The notes under the pieces were generated by a model. It made no database searches, was not told the origin of the DNA, and saw nothing but the letters and a program-made list of their open reading frames with translations. 64,000 bases of DNA. Source: Salinispora oceanensis (GTDB taxonomy: Bacteria > Actinomycetota > Actinomycetes > Mycobacteriales > Micromonosporaceae). Each line of letters opens with the position of its first letter. Positions within the stretch are counted from its first letter, which is position 1. Positions 55,900 through 64,000 of this stretch are shown here, in pieces. Location of the stretch: NCBI RefSeq assembly GCF_000383575.1, contig NZ_KB911579.1, positions 863,490 to 927,489 of the forward strand, given 5' to 3'. Position numbers and translations under genes: made by a program.

Positions 55900-58800
55900 T
55901 TACTCCTCCGTCGGTGGAAGCGGCGAGGTACGGCTCCTGGGGAGTCGCAGCACCTCGAACTGGTCAGTTCCCTCCACCAGCGCCGGCGAGGGCGTCGGTT
56001 GGTCGGACGACTCCCCGGTGGCGGTGGCAGTAGTGGCGCCCCGACCCGCAGGCTCGGCCGCACCCGGCTCGGTGGCCGTCGGGGAGGCCGCACCGGGCCC
56101 GCTGGCCGCCGGCTCAGCCGAGGCGGACGTGGCGACCGAGGTCTCGGCCACGGCCGGCGTCCCCCGCCGACCGGCCCGCCAGTCCCGGATCGACTCCTTG
56201 GCGTGCTCGACCATGACGTACAGGGTCGGAACCAGCACCAGGGTGAGCAAGGTCGAGCTGAGCAGACCACCAATCACCACGATCGCCAGCGGCTCCGAGA
56301 TGAAGCCGCCCTCGCCGGTGAGGCCAAGGGCCATCGGCAACAGCGCGAAGATGGTCGCGACCGCGGTCATCAGAATCGGGCGCAGCCGGCGCCGGCCGCC
56401 CTCGACAACCGCCTCCCGAGCCCCCAGGCCCTGCGCCCGGTACTGGTTGACCAGGTCGAGCAGGACGATCGCGTTCGTCACCACGATGCCGACCAGCATG
56501 AGAACACCGATCAACGCCGGCACCCCCAGTGGGGTACCGGTAGCCAGCAGCAGCCCGATTGCGCCGGTCGCCGCGAACGGCACGGAGACCAGCAGGATCA
56601 ACGCCTGAGACAGGCTACGGAACGTCACAACCATGATCAGGAAGACGATCGCGATCGCGGCGAGCACCGCCAGACCCAGATCAGCGAAGGCCTCCTCCTG
56701 GTCCGCGCTGACCCCGCCGATGACGAAGGTGGCGCCGGGGACGTCGATCGCGTCCAGCCGCTCCTGCAGCTCCTGGCTGGTCGCACCGAGGTCGGAGCCG
56801 GTGGCCGTGCCGGTCACCGAGACGCTGCGCTCACCGTCGATCCGAGTGATCTGCTGGGGACCGAGAACCTCACTGACCTCAGCGATGGCGCCCAGCGTGA
56901 CCGCGCCGACCGGCAACGCCCGTAGCTGCTCGGTCGACAGCGGCGGCGGGGCGGTTCGCAGCACCACGTCCCGCTGCTGGCCCTCGATCGTCAACTGCCC
57001 CAGCGGAGCGCCCCGGAATGCCTGCGCGACCAACTGCCCGACCGTCGCCTCGGTGAGCCCGACCGCCGCGGCCTTAGTCCGATCGACCTTGACCGCGACC
57101 TGCCCGACCTGGGTGGCCACGCTGGTGGTCACGTCTTCAACGCCGGGCAGCCCAGCCATCGCCGCCGACGCCTCGTCGATCGCCTGGGTCCGGGTCTCCG
57201 AATCGATGGCCTGAACGATCACCTCAAGCTGGTTCGCGGCAGCGCCGCCCTGCCCGGCCCCGAACCGGAACTCTCCTGCCTCGGCGCCGAACTCGTCGAA
57301 CTTCTCCCGCAGAGCGGCCCGCATCTGCTCGGCGTCGGTGTCTACCAGGGTGAGGGACCAGGTCGCCACGTTGTTGCCGCCGGCACCGGCCCACGGGTTA
57401 CCCCCCACCCCGGCCGTCACCTGATAGGTCTCGATGCCCTCGGTGTCGGCCAGCACCTCCTCGACCCGCTGCGCGGCCGCGTCCGTGCCGGCCAGGCCGG
57501 TGCCCGCCGGTAGTTCCTGGGTGATGGTCATCGTGTCCTGGCCGGAGTCGTCGAGGAAGTTCGTCTCCAGCTGACGAGAGAGGCCGAACGTGCCGAAGAG
57601 GACCAGGACACCGAGTCCGAGGGTGATCCACCGGGTTGACCGTGCCCGGGTGGCGAAACCGATGACCGGCAGGTACGCGCGCTGCAGCGGGTTACGCAGC
57701 TCCTTCTGCTCCGCTGCCCGGCGCACCGCCGCCTCGTCCGCCGGCTGACCGGCCGGCTGGAGGAACCAGTACGCCAGCACCGGAATGAGAGTCAGCGACA
57801 CCAGCAACGAGGCGAGCAACGCCACCGTCACGGTGATCGCGAACGGCGCGAAGAGCTGCCCGATGAATCCACCAACCAGCGCGATCGGGGCGAAGACGGC
57901 GACCGTGGTGAGGGTGGAGGCGGTCACCGCCCCGGCGACCTCGCGGACCGCGGTCCGGATGGCGTCCTGCTTGGACTCACCGTACTCGAGATGTCGTTTG
58001 ATGTTCTCCAGCACCACGATCGAGTCGTCTACGACGCGCCCGACCGCGATGGTCAACGCGCCGAGGGTGAGCAGGTTGAGCGAGTAGTCACCGATCCAGA
58101 GCGCGATGAGCGCTACCAGCACCGACAACGGGATGGAGACCGCGGTAACGACGGTGGAGCGCACCGAGAGGAGGAAGACCAGGATCACCAACGCGGCCAT
58201 CACGAGGCCGATCAGGCCCTTGGTCGCGAGACCCTTGATCGACTTCTCGACGAAGGGGGCCTGGTCGAAGACGACGGTCAACTCCGCGCCCGACGCGGCG
58301 CGCAGCTCCGCCAGCCGCTCCCGGATCTCCTGGGAGATCTCCACCGCGTTCCCGTCCGGGGTCGCGGTCACGGCGATACCCAGGCTGTCCTGGCCGTTGG
58401 TACGCGTGATCGCGGTGACCGGCGTGAGCTGCTCCTCAACCGTCGCCACGTCGCCGAGGCGCACCGGGGCCGCCGGCGCCACCTTGAGGATGACGTCACG
58501 TAGTTCGTCCAGGGTGCCCAGCGGGGTGCCGACCTGCACCGGAAGCGTCTGCTGGCCATCAGCGACCGCGCCGGCCGGGATGGCCACGCCATTGGCTCGC
58601 AACGCCCCGCCGAAAGCAGTGGGCTGAATCCCCGCGGCAGTGAGCTTTTCCACATCCGGGGTGATGACCAGTACCTCGTCCCGGGTGCCCGTCAGGTCGA
58701 CCGTACGGACGCCCTCAATCGCGGCCAGCTCCGGCAGGACCGTGCCGCGCAACTGCTCACCGAGCACCCGCTGATCGTCGCCACCGGAGGCGGCGAGCAC

Positions 58801-59214
58801 CACCGCCGGGAGGTCATCCGTGCCACCGGCGATGACCTGAGGGTCGACCCCCTCCGGCAGCCCGGGGATTCGGTTGAGCGCGGCCTGCATCTGGTTGACC
58901 GCGTCGTCCACATCGGTGCCGAACTCGTACTCGACCTGGATGGTCGCCACTCCCTCACGCGAGGTCGAGGTGACTTTCTCCAGTCCGGCGATGCCCTGCA
59001 GGCTGTTCTCGATCGGCTCGGTGACCTGTGACTCGACCGCCTCCGGACCGGCACCCGGATAGGGCGCCACGATGAAGGCGGCCGGGAACTCCAGCGACGG
59101 GAGGAGTTGCTGCTTCAGCGACGGTACGGCGAACGCTCCGAACACCGTGGTGACCACCGCGACAAGGGCTATCAGCCCTCTATTGGCGAGACTGAATCTG
59201 GCGAGCAGCGACAT
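55900..59214 (-). CDS. RND-superfamily efflux transporter (HAE1-like)
   Basis: A 1104-residue transporter with two repeats of a membrane-helix bundle and large extracytoplasmic porter loops. The N-terminal helix FSLANRGLIALVAVVTTVFGAF and the fourth-helix proton-relay motif VGRVVDDSIVVLENIKRH (two Asp) mark the AcrB/MexB class. The second half has TNAIVLLDLVNQYRAQG and LRPILMTAVATIFALLPMALG. No membrane-fusion partner gene is adjacent, as in Gram-positive SwrC/YerP-type exporters. A ~120-residue Ala/Thr/Glu-rich cytoplasmic tail is extra. It sits between thrC (122 bp upstream) and the MFS gene; the substrate is unknown. Confidence 0.93.
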   Translation of the reverse strand: MSLLARFSLANRGLIALVAVVTTVFGAFAVPSLKQQLLPSLEFPAAFIVAPYPGAGPEAVESQVTEPIENSLQGIAGLEKVTSTSREGVATIQVEYEFGTDVDDAVNQMQAALNRIPGLPEGVDPQVIAGGTDDLPAVVLAASGGDDQRVLGEQLRGTVLPELAAIEGVRTVDLTGTRDEVLVITPDVEKLTAAGIQPTAFGGALRANGVAIPAGAVADGQQTLPVQVGTPLGTLDELRDVILKVAPAAPVRLGDVATVEEQLTPVTAITRTNGQDSLGIAVTATPDGNAVEISQEIRERLAELRAASGAELTVVFDQAPFVEKSIKGLATKGLIGLVMAALVILVFLLSVRSTVVTAVSIPLSVLVALIALWIGDYSLNLLTLGALTIAVGRVVDDSIVVLENIKRHLEYGESKQDAIRTAVREVAGAVTASTLTTVAVFAPIALVGGFIGQLFAPFAITVTVALLASLLVSLTLIPVLAYWFLQPAGQPADEAAVRRAAEQKELRNPLQRAYLPVIGFATRARSTRWITLGLGVLVLFGTFGLSRQLETNFLDDSGQDTMTITQELPAGTGLAGTDAAAQRVEEVLADTEGIETYQVTAGVGGNPWAGAGGNNVATWSLTLVDTDAEQMRAALREKFDEFGAEAGEFRFGAGQGGAAANQLEVIVQAIDSETRTQAIDEASAAMAGLPGVEDVTTSVATQVGQVAVKVDRTKAAAVGLTEATVGQLVAQAFRGAPLGQLTIEGQQRDVVLRTAPPPLSTEQLRALPVGAVTLGAIAEVSEVLGPQQITRIDGERSVSVTGTATGSDLGATSQELQERLDAIDVPGATFVIGGVSADQEEAFADLGLAVLAAIAIVFLIMVVTFRSLSQALILLVSVPFAATGAIGLLLATGTPLGVPALIGVLMLVGIVVTNAIVLLDLVNQYRAQGLGAREAVVEGGRRRLRPILMTAVATIFALLPMALGLTGEGGFISEPLAIVVIGGLLSSTLLTLVLVPTLYVMVEHAKESIRDWRAGRRGTPAVAETSVATSASAEPAASGPGAASPTATEPGAAEPAGRGATTATATGESSDQPTPSPALVEGTDQFEVLRLPRSRTSPLPPTEE

Positions 59215-59336
59215 CAGCTGGGCTCACTCCTGATACGGGAGACTTGGGTACGGGTGAGTCGAGTGTCCCGTACTGGTTCCACGCCAGTGCGCCGGGGTTG
59301 ACTCGTCGGCGTGGCGGGCGAGACCCGTCCCGGCGC

Positions 59337-60386
59337 TCAGGCCAGATCAAGAGAACGGGCCGCGGCCAAGGGGTCATTGGCGATGGTCATCGGCGCGGGG
59401 GCGGTCGAGATCGCCCACTCCGGATCCTTCAGGCCATGCCCGGTAACCGTGCAAACAACCGTCGAACCCGGCGGGACCGTACCCGCGGCGGCCTGCTGGA
59501 GCAGTCCCGCGACGCTCGCGGCGCTGCCCAACTCGACGAAGACCCCGACATCTCGAGCGAGCAGCCGGTACGCGGTCAGGATCTCCCGGTCGGTGACCGC
59601 GGCGATCAGGCCCCCCGATGCGTCCCGGGCATCCAACGCTCTCGGCCAGCTCGCCGGATTACCGATCCGGATCGCGGTGGCGATCGTGGCTGGTTCTCGC
59701 ACCGCCTGGCCGGTGACGATCGGCGCGGCGCCAGCGGCCTGAAAACCGTAGAGTTTCGGTGCCCGGGTGATGTTTCCGGCCGCCTGTTCCTCCGAGTAGC
59801 CGAGCCAGTAGGCGGAGATGTTCCCCGCGTTACCGACCGGCATGCAGTGGATGTCCGGCGCCGCGCCGAGGGCCTCGACGATCTCGAACGCGGCGGTCTT
59901 CTGGCCGTGCAGACGATCGGTGTTCACCGAGTTCACCAGGGCGACCGGATAGTCCTGGGCGAGCTTGGCCGCCAACGACAGGCAGTCGTCGAAGTTGCCG
60001 CTGACCTGGAGCAGGCGGGCACCGTGCACCAACGCCTGGGCGAGTTTGCCCAACGCGATCTTGCCCTGTGGCACCAGCACCGCGCAGATCAGGCCGGCGC
60101 GCGCCGCATAGGCTGCGGCCGAGGCGCTGGTGTTGCCGGTCGAGGCGCAGATGATCACCTTGTTTCCGGCCTCGACCGCTCTGGAGACCGCGACGGTCAT
60201 CCCCCGGTCCTTGAAGGAACCGGTCGGGTTAGCGCCCTCGACCTTCAGAAAGACCTCGCACCCGGTCCGCGCCGACAGCACCGGCGCCGGCAGCAGCGGC
60301 GTGTTCCCCTCGTGCAGGGTGACGACCGGGGTGGCCGCCGTGACCGGCAGCCGATCTCGGTACGCGTCGATAAGACCCCGCCACAT
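59337..60386 (-). CDS. thrC: Threonine synthase
   Basis: A 349-residue PLP enzyme converting O-phosphohomoserine to threonine. The PLP-binding lysine is in [11 protein letters not shown] and the phosphate-binding glycine loop in [20 protein letters not shown]. It is the short class without the N-terminal extension of yeast or E. coli enzymes. The ATG at 60386 has GGAGGAGA upstream, so the 37 extra open codons are rejected. It follows hom by 183 bp. Confidence 0.96.
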   Translation of the reverse strand: MWRGLIDAYRDRLPVTAATPVVTLHEGNTPLLPAPVLSARTGCEVFLKVEGANPTGSFKDRGMTVAVSRAVEAGNKVIICASTGNTSASAAAYAARAGLICAVLVPQGKIALGKLAQALVHGARLLQVSGNFDDCLSLAAKLAQDYPVALVNSVNTDRLHGQKTAAFEIVEALGAAPDIHCMPVGNAGNISAYWLGYSEEQAAGNITRAPKLYGFQAAGAAPIVTGQAVREPATIATAIRIGNPASWPRALDARDASGGLIAAVTDREILTAYRLLARDVGVFVELGSAASVAGLLQQAAAGTVPPGSTVVCTVTGHGLKDPEWAISTAPAPMTIANDPLAAARSLDLA

Positions 60387-60569
60387 ATCGTCTCCTCCGC
60401 CTCTCCTGGCCTCAGACTCTCCGGCCTCCGCCGCCTGGCCCGGCCCAATCCGCCGGGGTCCAGCCTGGACCAGCCGGCCAATCGGACTCCAGCGCACCCG
60501 GCCCGCGACCCACCAGGCGAGACGCGATCCGGACCACGCCGGGCCGGAACCGGTTGAACCCGGACCGAG

Positions 60570-61895
60570 CTATGCGCTGCCCTCGACCCGCAGCACGCTG
60601 GCTACCGACCGGACCGCATCCAGTCCACGCAACGCCTGGACCGTCGCGGCGAGTGCGGCGTCCGGCGCGACATGGGTGACGATCACCAGGTCGGCGTCCT
60701 CGTCCCGGCCGGCCACGCCGCTACCCGCAGTGCCCTGCCGAACGGTGGCGATCGAAACCTTGTGCTGCGCGAACACTCCGGCCACCGCCGCCAACACGCC
60801 GGGACGGTCGGTCACGTCGAGGCTGATGTGGTAGCGGGTGAGCGCCTCCCCCATCGGCCGCACCGGCAGATCGGCGTAGGCGGACTCACTGGCCGCCCGG
60901 ACCCCGGCGAGCCGGTTACGGGAGACGGCCACCACGTCGCCGAGCACCGCGCTGGCGGTCGGCGCCCCGCCCGCGCCCGGCCCGTAGAACATCAGCTGCC
61001 CCGCCGCCTCGGCCTCCACGAACACCGCGTTGAAGGCGTCACCCACGCTGGCGAGGGGATGGGTGAGCGGAATCATCGCCGGATGCACCCGTACGCTGAC
61101 GGTCTCCCGACCATCCGCGGCGGTGCCCCGCGCCGCGATGCAGAGCAGCTTGATGGTGCAGCCCATCGCCTTGGCGCTGGCGACATCGGCGGCGGTCACC
61201 TCGGTGATGCCCTCCCGATGCACATCCGCCGCGCCAACCCGGGTGTGGAACGCCAGCGAGGCGAGGATCGCCGCCTTGGCCGCTGCGTCGAAACCCTCCA
61301 CGTCAGCCGTCGGGTCAGCCTCGGCGTACCCCAGATCAGTCGCCTCGGCCAACGCCTCGGCGAAGCCGGCGCCGGTGCTGTCCATGGCAGAGAGGATGAA
61401 GTTGGTGGTGCCGTTCACGATGCCGGTCACCTGGGTTACCCGGTCCCCGTGCAGCGACTCCCGCAGCGGGCGCAGCAGCGGGATCGCGCCGGCCACGGCC
61501 GCCTCGTAGTAGAGGTCGCCCCCGCCCTGCGCCGCCGCGTCGTGCAGCGCCCCGCCGTCCTCGGCGAGCAGCGCCTTGTTCGCCGTTACCACGCTCTTAC
61601 CCGTCCGCAGCGCCTCCACCAGCCAGCTCCGGGCCGGTTCGATACCGCCGACACACTCGACCACCACGTCGATGTCGTCCCGTTTGACCAGGTCGAGCGG
61701 GTCAGAGGTGAAGACGGCCGGATCGACCGGCAGCTCACCCCGGTCCCGGCCGATCCGCCGGACGGCGATGCCGGCGATCTCCAGCGGGGCACCGATCCGG
61801 GCGGTGAGATCGGCGGACTGCGAGTGCAGCAGCCGAACCACCTCGCTGCCGACCGTGCCGCAGCCGAGCAGCGCCAAGCGCACAGGTGATGTCAT
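60570..61895 (-). CDS. hom: Homoserine dehydrogenase
   Basis: A 441-residue enzyme reducing aspartate semialdehyde to homoserine. The NAD(P)-binding motif is LLGCGTVGSEVVRLL, the catalytic domain has GIVNGTTNFILSAM and GYAEADPTADVEGFDAAAK, and a C-terminal ACT domain (about 350-441, YHISLDVTDRPGVLAAVAGVFA) is the site of threonine feedback in relatives. The ATG at 61895 overlaps the lysA stop (ATGA), so the aspartate-family genes are coupled; the longer upstream frame is rejected. Confidence 0.96.
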   Translation of the reverse strand: MTSPVRLALLGCGTVGSEVVRLLHSQSADLTARIGAPLEIAGIAVRRIGRDRGELPVDPAVFTSDPLDLVKRDDIDVVVECVGGIEPARSWLVEALRTGKSVVTANKALLAEDGGALHDAAAQGGGDLYYEAAVAGAIPLLRPLRESLHGDRVTQVTGIVNGTTNFILSAMDSTGAGFAEALAEATDLGYAEADPTADVEGFDAAAKAAILASLAFHTRVGAADVHREGITEVTAADVASAKAMGCTIKLLCIAARGTAADGRETVSVRVHPAMIPLTHPLASVGDAFNAVFVEAEAAGQLMFYGPGAGGAPTASAVLGDVVAVSRNRLAGVRAASESAYADLPVRPMGEALTRYHISLDVTDRPGVLAAVAGVFAQHKVSIATVRQGTAGSGVAGRDEDADLVIVTHVAPDAALAATVQALRGLDAVRSVASVLRVEGSA

Positions 61896-63304
61896 CCCAC
61901 ATCCAAAGCGAGCAGGTCCTCTTCGGTTTCCCGGCGGACGATCAGGCGAGCCCGGCCGTCGCGCACCGCGACCACCGGAGGACGCGGCACGTGGTTGTAG
62001 TTGCTGGCCATGCTCCGGCAATACGCGCCCGTGCCGGGCACAGCGACAAGATCTCCGGGCTGCACGTCGGCGGGCAGGAATTCATCCTTCACCACGATGT
62101 CCCCGGACTCACAGTGCTTTCCCACAACGCGGGCAAGCACCGGCTCCGCGTCGCTCGCCCGAGACGCCAGGGTCGCCGAGTACGACGCGTCGTAGAGCGC
62201 GGTTCGGATGTTGTCGCTCATACCGCCGTCAACACTCACATAACAACGACGCGCATCGGCCGCGTCACCACCGGCGCCGACCGGCACCGACTTGACCGTG
62301 CCCACCTCGTAGAGCGTGAACATCGCCGGGCCGACGATCGCCCGACCCGGTTCGATCGACAGGTGCGGCACCGCCAGCCGCTCGGCGGCACACTCCCCGT
62401 CAACGATCTTGCGTAGCCGCTTCGCCAGGTCGGCCGGCGTGGCCGGGTCGTCCTGCGAGGTGTACGCGATGCCGAAACCGCCGCCCAGGTCCAGCTCCGG
62501 TAACTGCACCCCCCGCGCGTCGCGGATCTGCGCCTGGAGCGCCAGCACCCGGCGGGCGGAGACCTCGAACCCGCTCGCATCGAAGATCTGCGACCCGATG
62601 TGCGAGTGCAGACCGCGCAGCTCCAGCACGTCCTCGTCGAGGATGCGCAGTGCGGCGGCGATCGCCGCGCCATCCGCCAGCGAGAAGCCGAACTTCTGGT
62701 CCTCGTGCGCGGTGGCGATGAACTCGTGGGTGTGCGCCTCCACGCCGACAGTGACCCGCACCAGCACCCGCGGGCGGACGCCCCGCTCGCGGGCCAACGC
62801 GGTGAGCCGGTCGATCTCGTGGGATGAATCGACGATAATCCGCCCCACCCCCGCCTCCAACGCCCGGCTCAGCTCGGCGGTCGACTTGTTGTTGCCGTGG
62901 AAGCCGATCCGCTCCGGCGGCATCCCGGCCGCCAGCGCGGTAGCCAACTCGCCACCGCTGCACACATCCAGGTGCAGGCCCTCCTCGGCGACCATTCGGA
63001 CGACCGCCCGACAGAGGAACGCCTTACCGGCGTAGTAGACATCCTCGGTCGGGAAGGCGGCCCGGAAATCTCGACAGCGGCTGCGCAGGTCCTCCTCGTC
63101 CAGGAGGTACACCGCGGTGCCGAACTCGGCCGCGAGGTCCCGCACCGAGCAGCCCGCGACAGCGAGCGCGCCGTCCGCCGCCCGGCTGACGGTACGCGGC
63201 CACAGCCCGGGTATCAGGGCGTTCACGTCCCGCGGGGCACGTAGCCACGCCGCCCCCTGGCTGCCGATCTCCCCGTGCAGGGCACCGGCCTCATGTGCTC
63301 GCAT
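61892..63304 (-). CDS. lysA: Diaminopimelate decarboxylase
   Basis: A 470-residue PLP enzyme making lysine from meso-diaminopimelate. The PLP lysine is in YYAGKAFLCRAV, the glycine-rich phosphate site in LDLGGGFGIAY, and the C-terminal active-site Cys region in GKHCESGDIV. The start ATG at 63304 and its GGGAAG site lie at the edge of the 56-bp tandem repeat, so repeat copies border its translation signals. A start further in cannot be excluded because the first ~40 residues are weakly conserved. It overlaps hom by four bases. Confidence 0.96.
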   Translation of the reverse strand: MRAHEAGALHGEIGSQGAAWLRAPRDVNALIPGLWPRTVSRAADGALAVAGCSVRDLAAEFGTAVYLLDEEDLRSRCRDFRAAFPTEDVYYAGKAFLCRAVVRMVAEEGLHLDVCSGGELATALAAGMPPERIGFHGNNKSTAELSRALEAGVGRIIVDSSHEIDRLTALARERGVRPRVLVRVTVGVEAHTHEFIATAHEDQKFGFSLADGAAIAAALRILDEDVLELRGLHSHIGSQIFDASGFEVSARRVLALQAQIRDARGVQLPELDLGGGFGIAYTSQDDPATPADLAKRLRKIVDGECAAERLAVPHLSIEPGRAIVGPAMFTLYEVGTVKSVPVGAGGDAADARRCYVSVDGGMSDNIRTALYDASYSATLASRASDAEPVLARVVGKHCESGDIVVKDEFLPADVQPGDLVAVPGTGAYCRSMASNYNHVPRPPVVAVRDGRARLIVRRETEEDLLALDVG

Positions 63305-63313
63305 TACTTATCG

Positions 63314-63469
63314 CTTCCCGACTGCGGGGCTCGCAAGCTCACTCCTCGCGCTCGCACTACTTGTCTCCGCTTCCCGACTGCGGGGCTCGCAAGCTCACTC
63401 CTCGCGCTCGCACTACTTGTCTCCGCTTCCCGACTGCGGGGCTCGCAAGCTCACTCCTCGCGCTCGCAT
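63314..63469. repeat. 56-bp tandem repeat (about three copies) between argS and lysA
   Basis: The unit starting CTTCCCGACTGCGGGGCTCG begins at 63314, 63370 and 63426, an exact 56-bp period. The last copy is cut after 43 bases just before the argS stop, and a partial unit precedes the first at 63297. Copies 1-3 are almost identical. From memory, similar motifs are scattered through Micromonosporaceae genomes; that is not verified here. The intervening DNA holds no gene. Confidence 0.9.
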
Positions 63470-63470
63470 G

Positions 63471-64000
63471 TCACATCCGTTCTGGGGCCGTGACGCCGAG
63501 CAGCCGCAGGCCGTTGGCGATGACCACGCGGGTGGCGTCGTTGAGCCAGAGCCGGGCACGGTGCAGGTCGGTGATCTCCTCATCGCCCCGCGGCAACACC
63601 CGGCAGTTGTCATAGAAGCGGTGGTACGCCCCGGCCAGATCCTCCAGGTACCGGGCGATCCGGTGCGGCTCCCGTAGCTCGGCGGCGGTGGCCACCACGG
63701 CCGGGAACTCGGCCAGCGCCTTCAACAGCTCGTTTTCCTTGTCGTGGTCGAGCAGCTCGGGGTGGAAGTCCGCCGAGCCGCCCCGGGCCAACCCGACCTC
63801 CGCGGCATTACGCCCGACATTCGCCGTACGCGCCGCCACGTACTGCACGTAGTAGACCGGGTTGTCACGGCTGGCCCGGGTCCACAGCTCGATGTCGATG
63901 TCGATCGGGGAGTCGGTGGAGTAGCGCGCCAGGGCGTACCGGGCGGCGTCCACACCGACCGCCTCGACCAGGTCCTCCAGGCTCACCACCGTGCCGGCTC
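63471..64000 (-). CDS. argS: Arginyl-tRNA synthetase, C-terminal part (runs off the window)
   Basis: The frame is open through the right edge of the window. The visible 176 residues are the C-terminal catalytic end and the anticodon-binding helical domain of class I arginyl-tRNA synthetase. It begins [27 protein letters not shown] and contains [16 protein letters not shown] and [15 protein letters not shown] segments, ending with [23 protein letters not shown]. The stop at 63471 falls two bases after the tandem repeat. It heads the argS-lysA-hom-thrC run. Confidence 0.95.
   Translation of the reverse strand, partial: AGTVVSLEDLVEAVGVDAARYALARYSTDSPIDIDIELWTRASRDNPVYYVQYVAARTANVGRNAAEVGLARGGSADFHPELLDHDKENELLKALAEFPAVVATAAELREPHRIARYLEDLAGAYHRFYDNCRVLPRGDEEITDLHRARLWLNDATRVVIANGLRLLGVTAPERM

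Noticed and set aside
63314..63469. Possible CRISPR array
   Set aside because: Units are directly tandem with a 56-bp period and no unique spacers; no cas genes nearby.

Overview
The window is high-GC actinobacterial DNA, dense with GTG and occasional TTG starts. Gene content and order fit a filamentous actinomycete, most likely a Micromonosporaceae member (Salinispora/Micromonospora type); that placement is inference. It is mostly core chromosome. No rRNA, tRNA, CRISPR array, transposase or prophage was recognised.

Layout. (1) 1-1325: the end of a repeat-rich, membrane-anchored surface protein overlapping a class F sortase. (2) 1381-13024, minus strand: large NAD-glutamate dehydrogenase, a ureohydrolase with a repeated tail, a YbbN-like thioredoxin, isobutyryl-CoA mutase large subunit (IcmA, identified by Phe80 and Gln198), its GTPase chaperone MeaB, and an acetyl-CoA acetyltransferase. 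(3) 13438-15496, plus: methylmalonyl-CoA epimerase and crotonyl-CoA carboxylase/reductase with all four CO2-binding residues. (4) 15796-19541: two Scy/FilP-like coiled-coil proteins of the polar-growth cytoskeleton. (5) 19645-31000: an AI-2E-type membrane protein, an alpha/beta hydrolase, a fused double 3-hydroxyacyl-CoA dehydrogenase, an aldehyde dehydrogenase, NucS, ethylmalonyl-CoA mutase, an ABC exporter and a second 3-hydroxybutyryl-CoA dehydrogenase. (6) 31099-64000: murA, a cobalamin adenosyltransferase, DUF2550, the ATP synthase genes, a class A PBP, LMW-PTPase, Sua5, PrmC, a GGDEF protein, prfA, rpmE, rho, thrB, MFS and RND transporters, thrC, hom, lysA and the 3' end of argS.

How the genes work together. 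Thiolase, two 3-hydroxybutyryl-CoA dehydrogenases, CCR, epimerase and ethylmalonyl-CoA mutase form much of the ethylmalonyl-CoA route, which assimilates C2 units and supplies ethylmalonyl- and methylmalonyl-CoA extender units. IcmA links butyryl-CoA to valine catabolism. The adenosyltransferase makes the coenzyme B12 that both mutases need, and MeaB protects it. Three of the dehydrogenase/thiolase genes share a near-palindromic upstream motif.

Region 6 matches, from memory, the M. tuberculosis order argS-lysA-thrA-thrC-thrB-rho-rpmE-prfA-prmC-sua5-atp-DUF2550-cobO-murA. Against that backbone the insertions stand out: RND and MFS transporters inside the thr cluster, a diguanylate cyclase between prfA and prmC, a PBP and phosphatase near the wecA position, and an LCP ligase gene plus a hairpin between atpD and atpC. 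Other points of interest are a MurA with Asp in place of the fosfomycin-target Cys, a Rho with a long Arg/Asp repeat insert, and a 56-bp tandem repeat between argS and lysA. I found no clearly new defence or biosynthetic system; the most novel features are these insertions, variants and repeats.
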